A stretch of DNA of 36,865 nucleotides from Devosiaceae bacterium. Lineage in GTDB: Bacteria; Pseudomonadota; Alphaproteobacteria; Rhizobiales; Devosiaceae. Position numbers and translations under genes: made by a program. Positions within the stretch are counted from its first letter, which is position 1. The number at the start of each line of letters is the position of its first letter. Shown here piece after piece: positions 7,215 to 16,176 of the stretch. Below the pieces are notes generated by a model that was given only the letters and a program-made list of their open reading frames with translations, did no database searches and was not told the DNA's origin. The stretch covers positions 1 through 36,865 of the forward strand of contig JAKISM010000004.1 of the NCBI GenBank assembly GCA_021648585.1, read 5' to 3'.

Positions 7215-8725
7215 TAATTGCTAGTCGAAAAAGTGATCTTGCCCGCATTCAAGCCTATATGGTTGGCGAGGCATTAAAAAAGAAAAATTTAGATCTTGAG
7301 ATTGAGTATCAATTTAGCTCTTCGCTTGGCGATGAAAATCAAGATGATCCACTTTGGAAAATGCCATCTCAAGGTGTCTTTACACAAGATTTTCGTGCGG
7401 GGCTTGCCAATGGAAATGTGGATATGGTTGTGCATTCGTGGAAAGATTTACCAACCGAAAGTGATGGATCAACTATTTTGGCGGCAACTCTACCAAGAGC
7501 CGATCCAGCTGATTTATTACTGATTAAAAAAACAGCTATTGAGGGAATAAAGAAGAGTAAAAAAATATGGCTGTTATCTTCATCACCCCGTCGCATGTTT
7601 AACCTTGAGAGTTTTCTAAAAAAAGCTTTTCCAAATGGATTAAATGAGGTCGAGTTTTCATCAGTTCGGGGTAATATTCAAACTCGATTAAGTAAAATGT
7701 TAGAATTAGAGGTGGACGGGCTAATTGTAGCAAAGGCGGCAATTGATAGGTTGTTGACTTCAGATCAATGGAGCAGAGCAAACGATAATTTTGAGCAAAG
7801 CGCTTTAGCAGTTAGAAATGTGATTGATAAATGCGAATGGATGGTACTTCCTATAAGTGCCAACCCACCTGCCGCAGCGCAGGGAGCGCTTGTGGTTGAA
7901 ATTGCGCAACAGCGCAAAGATTTAATTGCCATTCTTGATGAAATTAACTGCAAGCAGACTTTTACTGACGTTTCAATAGAGCGCTCAATTCTTTCCTCTT
8001 ACGGAGGCGGCTGTCACCAAAAAATTGGTGTTTGGGTAAAAACTCTTGCTCGGGGGAGGGTTTTCTCTATTCGTGGCGAGAGTGATAATGGTGAAAGTCT
8101 TAAGCAGTTTTCTTTAGTCAACTCTAAAGAATTGTCTAAAAATATTGCTTTGAAGGATATTTACAACCCTAATCGTTTAATTGATATTTTTTCAAGAGAA
8201 GACATTTTGCCAAGTGCGGATAGTTTGCAAAAAATTTCAAAAGCAGATGTTTTATTTCTTGCTAGTTCGCACATTCCTGATGATTATTTAACCAAAATAA
8301 AAAATCACAAAATTTGGGCAAGTGGTGTTGCGAGCTGGATTAAGCTGGCAGCAAAAAACATCTGGGTAAATGGGGTTGATGATAATCTTGGTGCTTGTGT
8401 AGACAGGCAAATTGAAACCTTGTTAAATCTGTCGCCTAACTGGCTTACATTAACTCATGCGGATAGCCCCTCTAAACCTGCTATTGGCACATATAAATTG
8501 ATTCCAAATAGTAATGATTTAAACATCAAAGATGAGACACACTTTTATTGGCGTTCAGGTTCTTCTTTTAGGCGTGCTTTAGAGCTAGAGCCAAAAATAA
8601 AAGACAAAAATCATGCATGCGGTATGGGGCAGACTTATAGTATAATAAAAGAAATACTTGGTGATGGTGCTAATGTTACTCCCTTCATCAATGAAGATGA
8701 ATGGTTAAAGGTATTGCACAAATGA
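7205..8725 (+). CDS. hemC: Porphobilinogen deaminase fused to a uroporphyrinogen-III synthase-like domain
   Basis: Residues 1 to about 310 are hydroxymethylbilane synthase. Visible motifs are IIASRKSDLA near the start, catalytic Asp D81 in HSWKDLP, SSSPRR (125-130), VRGN (154-157), and the dipyrromethane-cofactor Cys C270 in GGGCHQKIG. The remaining 195 or so residues have no deaminase counterpart and resemble a reduced HemD (WASGVASW, FYWRSGSSFRRAL segments), so the protein probably makes uroporphyrinogen III by itself. A HemC/D fusion is also described for Leptospira. ATG 7205 is preferred over 7193 because GGGAAG lies just upstream. It overlaps the hemA end, and its own stop overlaps the hemB start. 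Confidence 0.9.
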   Translation: MRLIIASRKSDLARIQAYMVGEALKKKNLDLEIEYQFSSSLGDENQDDPLWKMPSQGVFTQDFRAGLANGNVDMVVHSWKDLPTESDGSTILAATLPRADPADLLLIKKTAIEGIKKSKKIWLLSSSPRRMFNLESFLKKAFPNGLNEVEFSSVRGNIQTRLSKMLELEVDGLIVAKAAIDRLLTSDQWSRANDNFEQSALAVRNVIDKCEWMVLPISANPPAAAQGALVVEIAQQRKDLIAILDEINCKQTFTDVSIERSILSSYGGGCHQKIGVWVKTLARGRVFSIRGESDNGESLKQFSLVNSKELSKNIALKDIYNPNRLIDIFSREDILPSADSLQKISKADVLFLASSHIPDDYLTKIKNHKIWASGVASWIKLAAKNIWVNGVDDNLGACVDRQIETLLNLSPNWLTLTHADSPSKPAIGTYKLIPNSNDLNIKDETHFYWRSGSSFRRALELEPKIKDKNHACGMGQTYSIIKEILGDGANVTPFINEDEWLKVLHK

Positions 8726-9681
8726 AACATTTAATGCGTAGCAGAGCAAATCCGCATATTCGTGAATTATTAGCCCAAGATGGGCTAACTATTTCAAAGC
8801 TCATTCAACCATTATTTGTTGTAGAGGGGTTGACAGGAGAAGAAGAAATTCCTGCTCTTTTAGATAATTTTCGAATGGGAATTGATGCCGCTCTTAGGCA
8901 AATTGAAAATGACCTAAATAATAATGTGCGTAATTTCATGCTTTTCAACATTCCTGCTAACAAGGACATTAGCGCAGATTTTGGCGCAAAAACAATAAAA
9001 GCAATTAAGGATAGGTTTGGCGCAGATATTCATCTTTGGGTCGATACATGCCTTTGCTCTTCTTCTGTTGATGGGCATTGTTGTATTTTTCATAAGGATC
9101 AATCTACTAAAATAGATTTAGATGCCAGTTTAAAGGCTATTGCATATTACGCTTTATGTTACGCAGATGCTGGAGCAGATGGAATTGCCCCCAGCGATAT
9201 GATGGACGGGCGAGTTGGCGATATTCGTAAAACACTTGATAAAAACGGACATGCTAATATTGCTATCATGTCCTATTCAACCAAATTTGCTAGTGAATTT
9301 TATGGGCCATTTCGTGGCGCAGCAGATAGTGTTCCTGCTTTTGGCGACAGACGGCAATATCAGATTGATGTGCGCAATCGTGATGATGCAATTAACTCAA
9401 GCCTACGATGCTCTAAAGAGGGCGCAGATATGTTAATGTTAAAACCTGGCATGACCAGCATTGATCTTGTTGCACCTATTCATGAAAAATCAGGCTTACC
9501 AGTTGGTGTCTATCAGGTAAGTGGTGAATATGCCTCCATTGCCCTGTTGGCACGTGAAGGACTTATAGATTTTGACAAAGCGTTGCTTGAAACATGGCAG
9601 GTTTTTTGGCGTTCTGGCGCACAATTTATCATTACCTATGGCGCAAGAAAAGCACATAAGCTTGGAGTTACAAAAACATGA
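8722..9681 (+). CDS. hemB: Delta-aminolevulinate dehydratase (porphobilinogen synthase), zinc-cysteine type
   Basis: Condenses two ALA molecules to porphobilinogen. With the start at ATG 8722 (ATGA overlap with hemC) it has 319 aa. The two active-site lysines are K188 in SYSTKFASEFYGPFR and K241 in MLMLKPG. The metal site DTCLCSSSVDGHC carries three cysteines (C110, C112, C120), so this is the zinc-dependent class. Rhizobial enzymes such as that of Bradyrhizobium have Asp/Ala in place of these Cys and use magnesium, so the type is unexpected for an alphaproteobacterium. An alternative start at 8701 would overlap hemC more deeply. Confidence 0.95.
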   Translation: MKHLMRSRANPHIRELLAQDGLTISKLIQPLFVVEGLTGEEEIPALLDNFRMGIDAALRQIENDLNNNVRNFMLFNIPANKDISADFGAKTIKAIKDRFGADIHLWVDTCLCSSSVDGHCCIFHKDQSTKIDLDASLKAIAYYALCYADAGADGIAPSDMMDGRVGDIRKTLDKNGHANIAIMSYSTKFASEFYGPFRGAADSVPAFGDRRQYQIDVRNRDDAINSSLRCSKEGADMLMLKPGMTSIDLVAPIHEKSGLPVGVYQVSGEYASIALLAREGLIDFDKALLETWQVFWRSGAQFIITYGARKAHKLGVTKT

Positions 9682-10964
9682 CACAAGAATTATTTGATCG
9701 CGCATTGCGTGTAACCCCCGCTGGAGTGCATAGCCCTGTGCGCTCTTTTAAGGGGCTAGGTCGAGCGCCGATATTTTTTAAAAGTGCAAAGGGAGCAATT
9801 CTTTTTGATGTTGAAGGTAATGAATATATTGATTTTTGCCAGAGTTTTGGCCCACTTATTTTGGGTCACAGAGATAAAGATGTTGAAGAAGAGGTAAAGG
9901 CCGCTATTTCCGATGTCTGGTCACTTGGTGCTGCAGACCCATATTCTTTGGAATTAGCTGAATGGATAGTTGAAAATATTGCACCAGTTGAGCGTGTGCG
10001 TTTTGTAAGTTCTGGCACAGAGGCGGTAATGAGTGCATTACGTTTGGCACGTGGATATACAAATCGCTCAAAGATTGTTAAATTTGATGGTTGTTATCAT
10101 GGGCATGTTGATAGCATGTTGGTCAAAGCTGGTAGCGGTTTGGCGAATGGGCAGTCATCTTCTTCAAGCTCAGGAGTGAGTGACAAACAGGCATCAGATA
10201 CACTAATTTTGCCACTTGGTGATGAAGAAGCGCTTGAGAAATTATTTGCGATTGAGGGAAAGAATATTGCAGCACTAATAATTGAACCCTTACCAGCCAA
10301 CTTTGGTCTTTTGCCACTTGATATAAAATTCCTTGAAAAGTTAAGAGAACTAACCCAGCAATATAATTCCTTGTTGATTTTTGATGAGGTTATCTCAGGC
10401 TTTCGCTTATCAAAGGGTGGCATGGCAGAAATTACAAATATCACTCCAGACCTTATCACCTATGGTAAAGTTATAGGCGGTGGTTTTCCTGTTGGTGCTT
10501 TTGGTGGTCGCGCCGATATTATGGATCAAATTGCCCCTAGTGGTGCAGTTTATCAAGCTGGAACTCTAAGCGCCAACCCTATAAGCATGCGTGCTGGTTT
10601 GGCGACACTTAAGAAAGCCGCAAAAGCGGGTCAGTATGAAGCGCTTAATAAACGTGCGACATATTTTGCTAATGAGCTAAGAAATATAATAAAAAAATCC
10701 AAACTAAATATTGAATTGGTTCAGGTAGGTTCACTATTGTGGCTTTGTTCTGGCGGGCAAGGATTATCAATTAAATCACCAGCAGATTTTCCTAAAAATA
10801 TTCAAGAAGGGTTTAAACCTCTTTTTTTAGCCTTGCTAAACGAAGGGATTTATCTTGCGCCAAATGGATATGAAGTTATGTTTTTATCACATGCTCATGA
10901 TGATGAAATACTTACGCTAGCATTATCAAAATTTGAACGTGCCTTGGCTAGGCTTACTAAATGA
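9678..10964 (+). CDS. hemL: Glutamate-1-semialdehyde 2,1-aminomutase
   Basis: PLP enzyme that converts glutamate-1-semialdehyde to ALA, the second C5-pathway step. It is 428 aa, standard for the family. It shows TPAGVHSPVR near the N-terminus, SSGTEAVMSALRLAR (111-125), GCYHGHVD (138-145), the PLP-contacting FDEVISGFR (235-243) and the Schiff-base Lys K264 in TYGKVIGGGFPVGAFGG. Its start overlaps the hemB stop by 4 bases (ATGA). Together with hemA it proves that the C5 route, not ALA synthase, is encoded here. Confidence 0.96.
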   Translation: MTQELFDRALRVTPAGVHSPVRSFKGLGRAPIFFKSAKGAILFDVEGNEYIDFCQSFGPLILGHRDKDVEEEVKAAISDVWSLGAADPYSLELAEWIVENIAPVERVRFVSSGTEAVMSALRLARGYTNRSKIVKFDGCYHGHVDSMLVKAGSGLANGQSSSSSSGVSDKQASDTLILPLGDEEALEKLFAIEGKNIAALIIEPLPANFGLLPLDIKFLEKLRELTQQYNSLLIFDEVISGFRLSKGGMAEITNITPDLITYGKVIGGGFPVGAFGGRADIMDQIAPSGAVYQAGTLSANPISMRAGLATLKKAAKAGQYEALNKRATYFANELRNIIKKSKLNIELVQVGSLLWLCSGGQGLSIKSPADFPKNIQEGFKPLFLALLNEGIYLAPNGYEVMFLSHAHDDEILTLALSKFERALARLTK

Positions 10965-11815
10965 TAAAATTCCAAATTAAAGTTTTAATAGCAATTATTT
11001 GGCTGACTTTCACAGTATCGCTTGCGGGCTGGTGGTTTTTACATGCTTGGAACCAGATTGAGCTAAGTGCCGATAATGGCGTGCGCACAATGTTGAAGTG
11101 GGAGGGGTTTTCACTTCTTCTTTCTCTTTTAGCAGGTGGTATTGCTATTGTTTATCTTATTTATCAAGAGCGAAAATCCTATCGCACTCTTAATGATTTT
11201 TATCTGGCATTTTCTCATGATTTAAAAAATTCTATGACCAGTTTGCAAATGCAGATTGGAGCATTGCGTGATGAATATAGGGGCGAACAAAGCCCAATTT
11301 TGGTTAGGCTGGAAAGAGATAGCCGAAGGCTTAAGATGAAGCTAGAAAATTCTTTAGAGTTATCAAAGTTAGAAATTGCACCACTTTATTTAGAAAATAT
11401 TTTTCTTTCAGATATTTTAGCAAGAGTTCGTTTTAGTGAACCAGATATTGAAATTTCGCTAAACCATGATCAACAGATATATGGCGATCGACGCGCTATT
11501 GAAATTATTTTTTTAAACTTGATAGATAATGCCATCAAACATGGCAAAGCAACTCGAATTATTATTGAAGCTAATGTTTTTAATAACAATAAAATTCTTG
11601 TTCGCTTTAGTGACAATGGCTCTGGATATGAGGGATCACGAAAAAAGCTTGTTGAGATGTTTCATTCTTCAAATTCTGATAATAGCTCTGGCATCGGTCT
11701 TTATCTGGTTGATAAACTTATTGCCAAAATGAAAGGCAAGATTGCTTTTCCTGCTCAAAAAAAACAAGAAGGTTTTGCTGTATTGCTCACATTTTTTAAG
11801 GCAAAAAATTCATGA
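10961..11815 (+). CDS. hemK: HemK-like membrane sensor histidine kinase
   Basis: Sensor kinase predicted to phosphorylate the regulator encoded next to it. It is small, 284 aa. It has two membrane spans (about 8-28 and 49-68) with only about 20 periplasmic residues between them, so the signal is likely read in or near the membrane. The HisKA phospho-acceptor is H86 in FSHDLKNS; the N box is NLIDNAIKHG, the G1 box DNGSGY and the G2 box GIGLYLVDKL. The gene overlaps hemL and the regulator by 4 bases each. In Leptospira a HK-RR pair named HemKR sits at this place in the hem locus; the symbol follows that and is not the E. coli hemK methyltransferase. Confidence 0.85.
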   Translation: MIKFQIKVLIAIIWLTFTVSLAGWWFLHAWNQIELSADNGVRTMLKWEGFSLLLSLLAGGIAIVYLIYQERKSYRTLNDFYLAFSHDLKNSMTSLQMQIGALRDEYRGEQSPILVRLERDSRRLKMKLENSLELSKLEIAPLYLENIFLSDILARVRFSEPDIEISLNHDQQIYGDRRAIEIIFLNLIDNAIKHGKATRIIIEANVFNNNKILVRFSDNGSGYEGSRKKLVEMFHSSNSDNSSGIGLYLVDKLIAKMKGKIAFPAQKKQEGFAVLLTFFKAKNS

Positions 11816-12492
11816 ATAAGATTTTGCTTTTGGAGGACGATAAATCGCTTGGCGCAACAGTTTGTGATCGTTTAAGTGCAGAGGGATTTGATGTTATTTG
11901 GGTATGCGATATTAAGTCAGCCAATTTAGCACTGAAGAAACATGATTTTAATTTGCTGGTTTTAGATGTTGGACTTCCTGATGGCTCTGGTTTTAAATTT
12001 GCTAAAAACTTAAGAAGTAGTTTAACTATCCCATTCTTATTTTTAACAGCGCAAAGCTCGGCTCAAGATCGACTTGAAGGGTATGAGCTTGGGGCTGTAG
12101 AATTTATCCCAAAGCCGTTTGTTTTTAAAGAGCTACTCTTAAGAATTCAGCATGTTTTCAATAATCACAAACATTTGCCACAAATAATTTTATGTGCTGA
12201 TAGGGAAATAAATCTGGATAATATGTCAGTGAGTGATAGCGGCGGCAAAATTACCTATCTGTCGAACCGAGACTTTAAACTTTTAAAATTACTCATCAAA
12301 GAAACACCTCGCCCAGTCTCACGAGATAATATTTTAGATGAATTATGCGGCTCTGATCAATTCCCAAGCAATAGAATAATTGATAATTCTATCGTCCGCT
12401 TACGCCAAATACTTGGCGAAGAGGGCGGCAAATCTATCCGTTCAATCCGATCTGTTGGATATCAGTGGATACCAAATATGAAAGTAAACTAA
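11812..12492 (+). CDS. hemR: HemR-like OmpR-family response regulator
   Basis: DNA-binding response regulator, 226 aa. The receiver domain has the acidic pair E8-D9-D10, phospho-acceptor D52 in LLVLDVGLPDG, T79 and K101 in FIPKPF. The C-terminal half (about 130-222) is a winged helix with YLSNRDFKLLKLL, a region of the form NRIIDNSIVRLRQIL and a terminal IRSVGYQW. It is embedded between hemL and hemE and overlaps the kinase and hemE genes. Two exact hem-box repeats, the site known for Leptospira HemR, lie upstream of hemH and hemA, so autogenous control of the whole locus is a strong inference. Haem or iron status as the signal is not shown by the sequence. Confidence 0.87.
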   Translation: MNKILLLEDDKSLGATVCDRLSAEGFDVIWVCDIKSANLALKKHDFNLLVLDVGLPDGSGFKFAKNLRSSLTIPFLFLTAQSSAQDRLEGYELGAVEFIPKPFVFKELLLRIQHVFNNHKHLPQIILCADREINLDNMSVSDSGGKITYLSNRDFKLLKLLIKETPRPVSRDNILDELCGSDQFPSNRIIDNSIVRLRQILGEEGGKSIRSIRSVGYQWIPNMKVN

Positions 12493-13517
12493 TGACAAAT
12501 ATTCGCTTTGAAAATGCACTAAAACGTATAGATCAAAAAACACCACCCATCTGGTTTATGAGGCAGGCAGGACGCTATCATCAGCATTATCAGGCTTTAA
12601 GCAAAGAGCATGGGTTTACAAAATTATGCCAAACACCTGATCTTGCCGCTGAAGTTGCAATGGGTCCAATTGATGATTTTGATTTTGATGTATCAATTTT
12701 ATTTAGCGATATTTTATTCATTCTCAATGCTATGGGCATGGGGCTTGAATATACTAGCACTGGTCCAAAATTGGCTTGGCAGCTCAACAAAGACACAATT
12801 TCAAAACTTGATAAATCTTTAGATGTAGCTCAAAAACTATCCTTTCAAGCGCAGGCAGTTCGCAAAACTCGTGCAAGACTACCTGATGATAAAAGCCTGA
12901 TAGGGTTTAATGGGGGGTTGTGGAGTCTTTTTACTTATGCGGTTGAGGGAACTCATAAAGGAAATCTTATTGAGACTAAAAAATCTATGTCGCTTTTTCA
13001 TTCATTTATGGAAATTTTATTGCCACTTTATATTCAAAATACAAAAGAGCAGCTTGAAGCAGGAGCTGAAATTATTATGATGTTTGACACGGCTGCAGGA
13101 GAGCTTTCTCCAGCACTTTATCAGTCGCTTGTGCTTCCTTATATTGAAGAAATTGCAAATCATTTCCCCAAAAAAATTGGACTTTATACTAAAGGAACTA
13201 CGCCTTCTCACTATAATCACCCATTTTTTGAAAAAGATATTTTGGCGGGGTTGGGGGTTGATCATCGCTGGTCTGCTAGTGATATGAGAAATTTGAAAAT
13301 AGGGTTTTCTCAAGGTAATTTTGATCAGTCTTTACTTTTTTTGCCCCAAGAAGAATTTCTTATTCATCTTAATGCCTATCTTGATCGAATGTATTCAAAT
13401 GGTGGTCCGCCCAAAGGCTGGGTCAGCGGACTTGGGCATGGCATTTTACCCAAAACACCTGAAAAAAATGTGGCTTTATTTGTAAAAACAGTACGCGAGT
13501 ATAATTATGAAAAATAA
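12492..13517 (+). CDS. hemE: Uroporphyrinogen-III decarboxylase
   Basis: Decarboxylates uroporphyrinogen III to coproporphyrinogen III in the cytoplasm. The start at ATG 12492, overlapping the regulator stop as TAATG, gives 341 aa, typical of HemE. The substrate-binding PPIWFMRQAGRYHQHY block lies near residues 18-33. The conserved segment IGFNGGLWSLFTY (usually GF.G.P.TL.SY) lies mid-protein, and GGPPKGWVSGLGHGILP near the C-terminus matches the family's closing motif. It overlaps hemN by 11 bases. Confidence 0.95.
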   Translation: MTNIRFENALKRIDQKTPPIWFMRQAGRYHQHYQALSKEHGFTKLCQTPDLAAEVAMGPIDDFDFDVSILFSDILFILNAMGMGLEYTSTGPKLAWQLNKDTISKLDKSLDVAQKLSFQAQAVRKTRARLPDDKSLIGFNGGLWSLFTYAVEGTHKGNLIETKKSMSLFHSFMEILLPLYIQNTKEQLEAGAEIIMMFDTAAGELSPALYQSLVLPYIEEIANHFPKKIGLYTKGTTPSHYNHPFFEKDILAGLGVDHRWSASDMRNLKIGFSQGNFDQSLLFLPQEEFLIHLNAYLDRMYSNGGPPKGWVSGLGHGILPKTPEKNVALFVKTVREYNYEK

Positions 13518-14865
13518 TAATAATCTCTTTGCTAAATATGACATAGCAGCGCCGCGTTACACTTCCTATCCAACAGTTCCATATTGGGATAACGCCCCAA
13601 CAACTGATGAATGGATTAACTCATTAAATCGCACTTTTGATAAAGAGCATAGTCCATGGAGCCTTTATATTCACATTCCTTTTTGTGAATCTCTTTGTTG
13701 TTATTGCGCTTGCAACACAACAATCAGCCGCAACCATGATCGTTATGAAGACCCCTATGTTAATTGTTTGCTTAAAGAGTGGGATAGCTATCAAAAATTA
13801 GTTCCTGCGCTAAATAAACAAGCGTTAAAAAATATTCACCTTGGTGGTGGCACTCCAACTTTTCTTAGCCCTAATAATCTACGCCGGTTGCTTTTGGGTA
13901 TTTTATCAAATGTGCAAATAGATAAAGATAATTTTGAGGGGTCAATTGAGGTTCACCCCAACTATACAACTGATGAACATTTAGAAATGCTACGTGAAAT
14001 TGGTTTTAACCGCATCTCCATTGGTGTGCAGGATTTTAATTTAAACGTTCAAAAAATGGTCAACCGAATTCAATTACCTCAAGCGACTGCCAAAACTGTT
14101 AGTAGCGCCAGAAGGCTTGGTTTTGCTTCTGTTAATTTTGATTTGATTTATGGATTGCCTGGGCAAGGTCAAAAAGAGATGATAAATACAATTGATAAAA
14201 CCCTTGAGTTTAAACCAGATCGTATTGCCCTTTATTCTTTGGCAATCGTGCCATGGATTAAACCAGCGCAGCGACTTTTTAAGGACGAGGATCTGCCAAG
14301 CCCAAAAGACAAACGCGCCCTTTATGATTATGCTAAAGGGCGATTGCTTGATGCTGGTTATATTGAAATTGGAATGGATCATTTTTCATTACCTAATGAT
14401 GACTTGGCAATTGCTATGAATGAGGGTCGCCTACACCGAAATTTCATGGGCTATACCGATCAGCAAACAGATGTTTTGCTTGGATTAGGCGTTAGTTCAA
14501 TTTCCGCTTCCCCCGATTGTTTTCATCAAAATCAAAAAATTCTATCGCTTTATGAGGCTCAAGCAAATAAAGGCATCATTCCCACTATGCGCGGGCATAA
14601 GTTAAATGAAGAAGATCAATTTGTTCAGGCTCAAATTTTAGAATTGATGACAAAATTTAAAATATATTTTTCTGATGATGCACAAGCTCAATCTGTTAAA
14701 TCTCGACTTGAGCCAATGATTGCAGATAAACTTGTGTCTTTTGATGGAAATACCATGTCGATTACTGAGGAAGGGAAAGGCTTTTTGCGTGTTATATGCA
14801 CTTCTCTTGATAAGCGATTGTTAAGGGCAAAGCCTCAAACTATAACTTTTTCAAAAGCAATATGA
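13507..14865 (+). CDS. hemN: Oxygen-independent coproporphyrinogen-III dehydrogenase
   Basis: Radical-SAM enzyme converting coproporphyrinogen III to protoporphyrinogen IX without oxygen. It is 452 aa, the length of true HemN. PRYTSYPT (16-23) and the iron-sulfur motif IPFCESLCCYCACN (57-70) are present, with C60, C64 and C67 as cluster ligands and C69 as the extra HemN-type Cys; these separate it from the shorter HemW-type proteins. GGGTPTFL and the C-terminal HemN domain (ITEEGKGFLRVI) follow. No hemF is visible in the window. The start overlaps the hemE end, and its stop overlaps hemG by 4 bases. Confidence 0.94.
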   Translation: MKNNNNLFAKYDIAAPRYTSYPTVPYWDNAPTTDEWINSLNRTFDKEHSPWSLYIHIPFCESLCCYCACNTTISRNHDRYEDPYVNCLLKEWDSYQKLVPALNKQALKNIHLGGGTPTFLSPNNLRRLLLGILSNVQIDKDNFEGSIEVHPNYTTDEHLEMLREIGFNRISIGVQDFNLNVQKMVNRIQLPQATAKTVSSARRLGFASVNFDLIYGLPGQGQKEMINTIDKTLEFKPDRIALYSLAIVPWIKPAQRLFKDEDLPSPKDKRALYDYAKGRLLDAGYIEIGMDHFSLPNDDLAIAMNEGRLHRNFMGYTDQQTDVLLGLGVSSISASPDCFHQNQKILSLYEAQANKGIIPTMRGHKLNEEDQFVQAQILELMTKFKIYFSDDAQAQSVKSRLEPMIADKLVSFDGNTMSITEEGKGFLRVICTSLDKRLLRAKPQTITFSKAI

Positions 14866-16079
14866 AAATCATCATAATAGGGGCAGGAATAAGTGGGCTT
14901 TTAAGCGCATATTACCTTGTTAAGGGTGGTTGCGAGGTTGAGATTTTTGAAAAATCTGATCGCCCTGGCGGGTTGATTAAGACTTTTTCATCTGAATTTG
15001 GGCCAATGGATTATGCCGCCAGCTCATTGGTAAATTCTGAAGTTTTTGAAGACATATTTAACGATATAGGGCTTGAACTAGCAACTAAAGGCTCACTTGC
15101 AAAAATAAAATATATCTATCGTAACTCTATCAGGCGTTGGCCGCTTAATCTATTCGAAAGCCTTCGTTTTATGGGGGGTGTTGTTTCTCTTATCTTATCC
15201 AAAGACAAAGGTCTTTCAAAGGGGCGTTCTATAAATAATTGGGGCGAGGCATTTCTTGGTAAGGCGGGCTATCGTTATACATTAGAGACATTTTTACAGG
15301 GTGTTTATGCTGGTGATGGCAGGAAAATGAGTGCTTCGCTTATTTTAAGCAATATATTTGGCAAGAAAAATAAGCAGCCTAAGAAAAGAAAACCGCAAGT
15401 TCGTGGCTCTGTTATGCCCTTAGGCGGTATGGAGCAATTAACTAATAAATTGGCACTTTATCTTGAAAAAAACTCAGTAAAAATAAATTACAATGTTGAG
15501 GTTAGTGCAGATGATATTGATGCAAGTCAGATAACAATAATCGCTTCATCAGCCCCTGCAACCGGAAAATTACTCAAACAAATGGGCGTCAAAGAAGGCG
15601 CAAAACTGATGGCGCTTGATATGTTAGATTTAGCAAGTGTGCATCTAGTTTTTAAGCAAGGCAAGACGCTGTTTAATGGATATGGTTGTCTTTTCCCAGT
15701 TAGTGAGGGGTTTAATTGTTTAGGAGTGCTTGCAGGGCAGAATGGTTTTCCAGATGAATATTCAAACCCAGTAGAGCGATGGATTATTGGAGGGGCGTAT
15801 AATCGAAATGTGCTTAGCCAAAGTGATGAGAAGCTTATAAATTTAGCACTTGTTGACAGAAAAAAACTTTCTAATAAAGAAGAAAAACCAATTGCAGCAT
15901 TTATATTACGTCGCCCGCAATCTTTACCTCATTATACCCCAGAGCTTGAGAAAATAATTGACAATCTTTGCCTCCCCAAAAATCTGTTTTTGGCAGGAAA
16001 CTATTTAGGTGGAATTGGATTAAGCGCAATTATTAGGCAAAGCCAAACCCTAGCAAAAGAAATTAAAGCTGCTGAATAA
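14862..16079 (+). CDS. hemG: Protoporphyrinogen oxidase, FAD-dependent HemY type
   Basis: Oxidises protoporphyrinogen IX to protoporphyrin IX. It is 405 aa, slightly short for the family. The FAD dinucleotide fold GAGISGLLSAYYL opens the protein (7-19), followed by EIFEKSDRPGGLI. The C-terminal LFLAGNYLGGIGLSAII matches the closing FAD motif of PPO and amine oxidases. It is homologous to HemY, not to the small E. coli HemG; the name hemG follows Leptospira use. Most alphaproteobacteria use HemJ instead. It is the last gene of the operon and is followed by a weak hairpin and an IS3-type relic. Confidence 0.88.
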   Translation: MKIIIIGAGISGLLSAYYLVKGGCEVEIFEKSDRPGGLIKTFSSEFGPMDYAASSLVNSEVFEDIFNDIGLELATKGSLAKIKYIYRNSIRRWPLNLFESLRFMGGVVSLILSKDKGLSKGRSINNWGEAFLGKAGYRYTLETFLQGVYAGDGRKMSASLILSNIFGKKNKQPKKRKPQVRGSVMPLGGMEQLTNKLALYLEKNSVKINYNVEVSADDIDASQITIIASSAPATGKLLKQMGVKEGAKLMALDMLDLASVHLVFKQGKTLFNGYGCLFPVSEGFNCLGVLAGQNGFPDEYSNPVERWIIGGAYNRNVLSQSDEKLINLALVDRKKLSNKEEKPIAAFILRRPQSLPHYTPELEKIIDNLCLPKNLFLAGNYLGGIGLSAIIRQSQTLAKEIKAAE

Positions 16080-16087
16080 TTGAATAT

Positions 16088-16110
16088 ATTAGGTATCAGC
16101 CCCTAATTTT
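16088..16110 (+). terminator. Weak hairpin after the hem operon
   Basis: ATTAGG (16088-16093) pairs with CCTAAT (16102-16107) around an 8-base loop and is followed by TTT. It starts 9 bases after the hemG stop. The stem is only 6 bp, so termination efficiency is doubtful, but no better candidate lies in the 197 bases before the converging kinase gene. Confidence 0.35.
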
Positions 16111-16176
16111 CTATATAATTATTTCTGCTTCCAATTTCATATTTAGCTCTTACCTATGACCTTGCCCTGACCTTGC

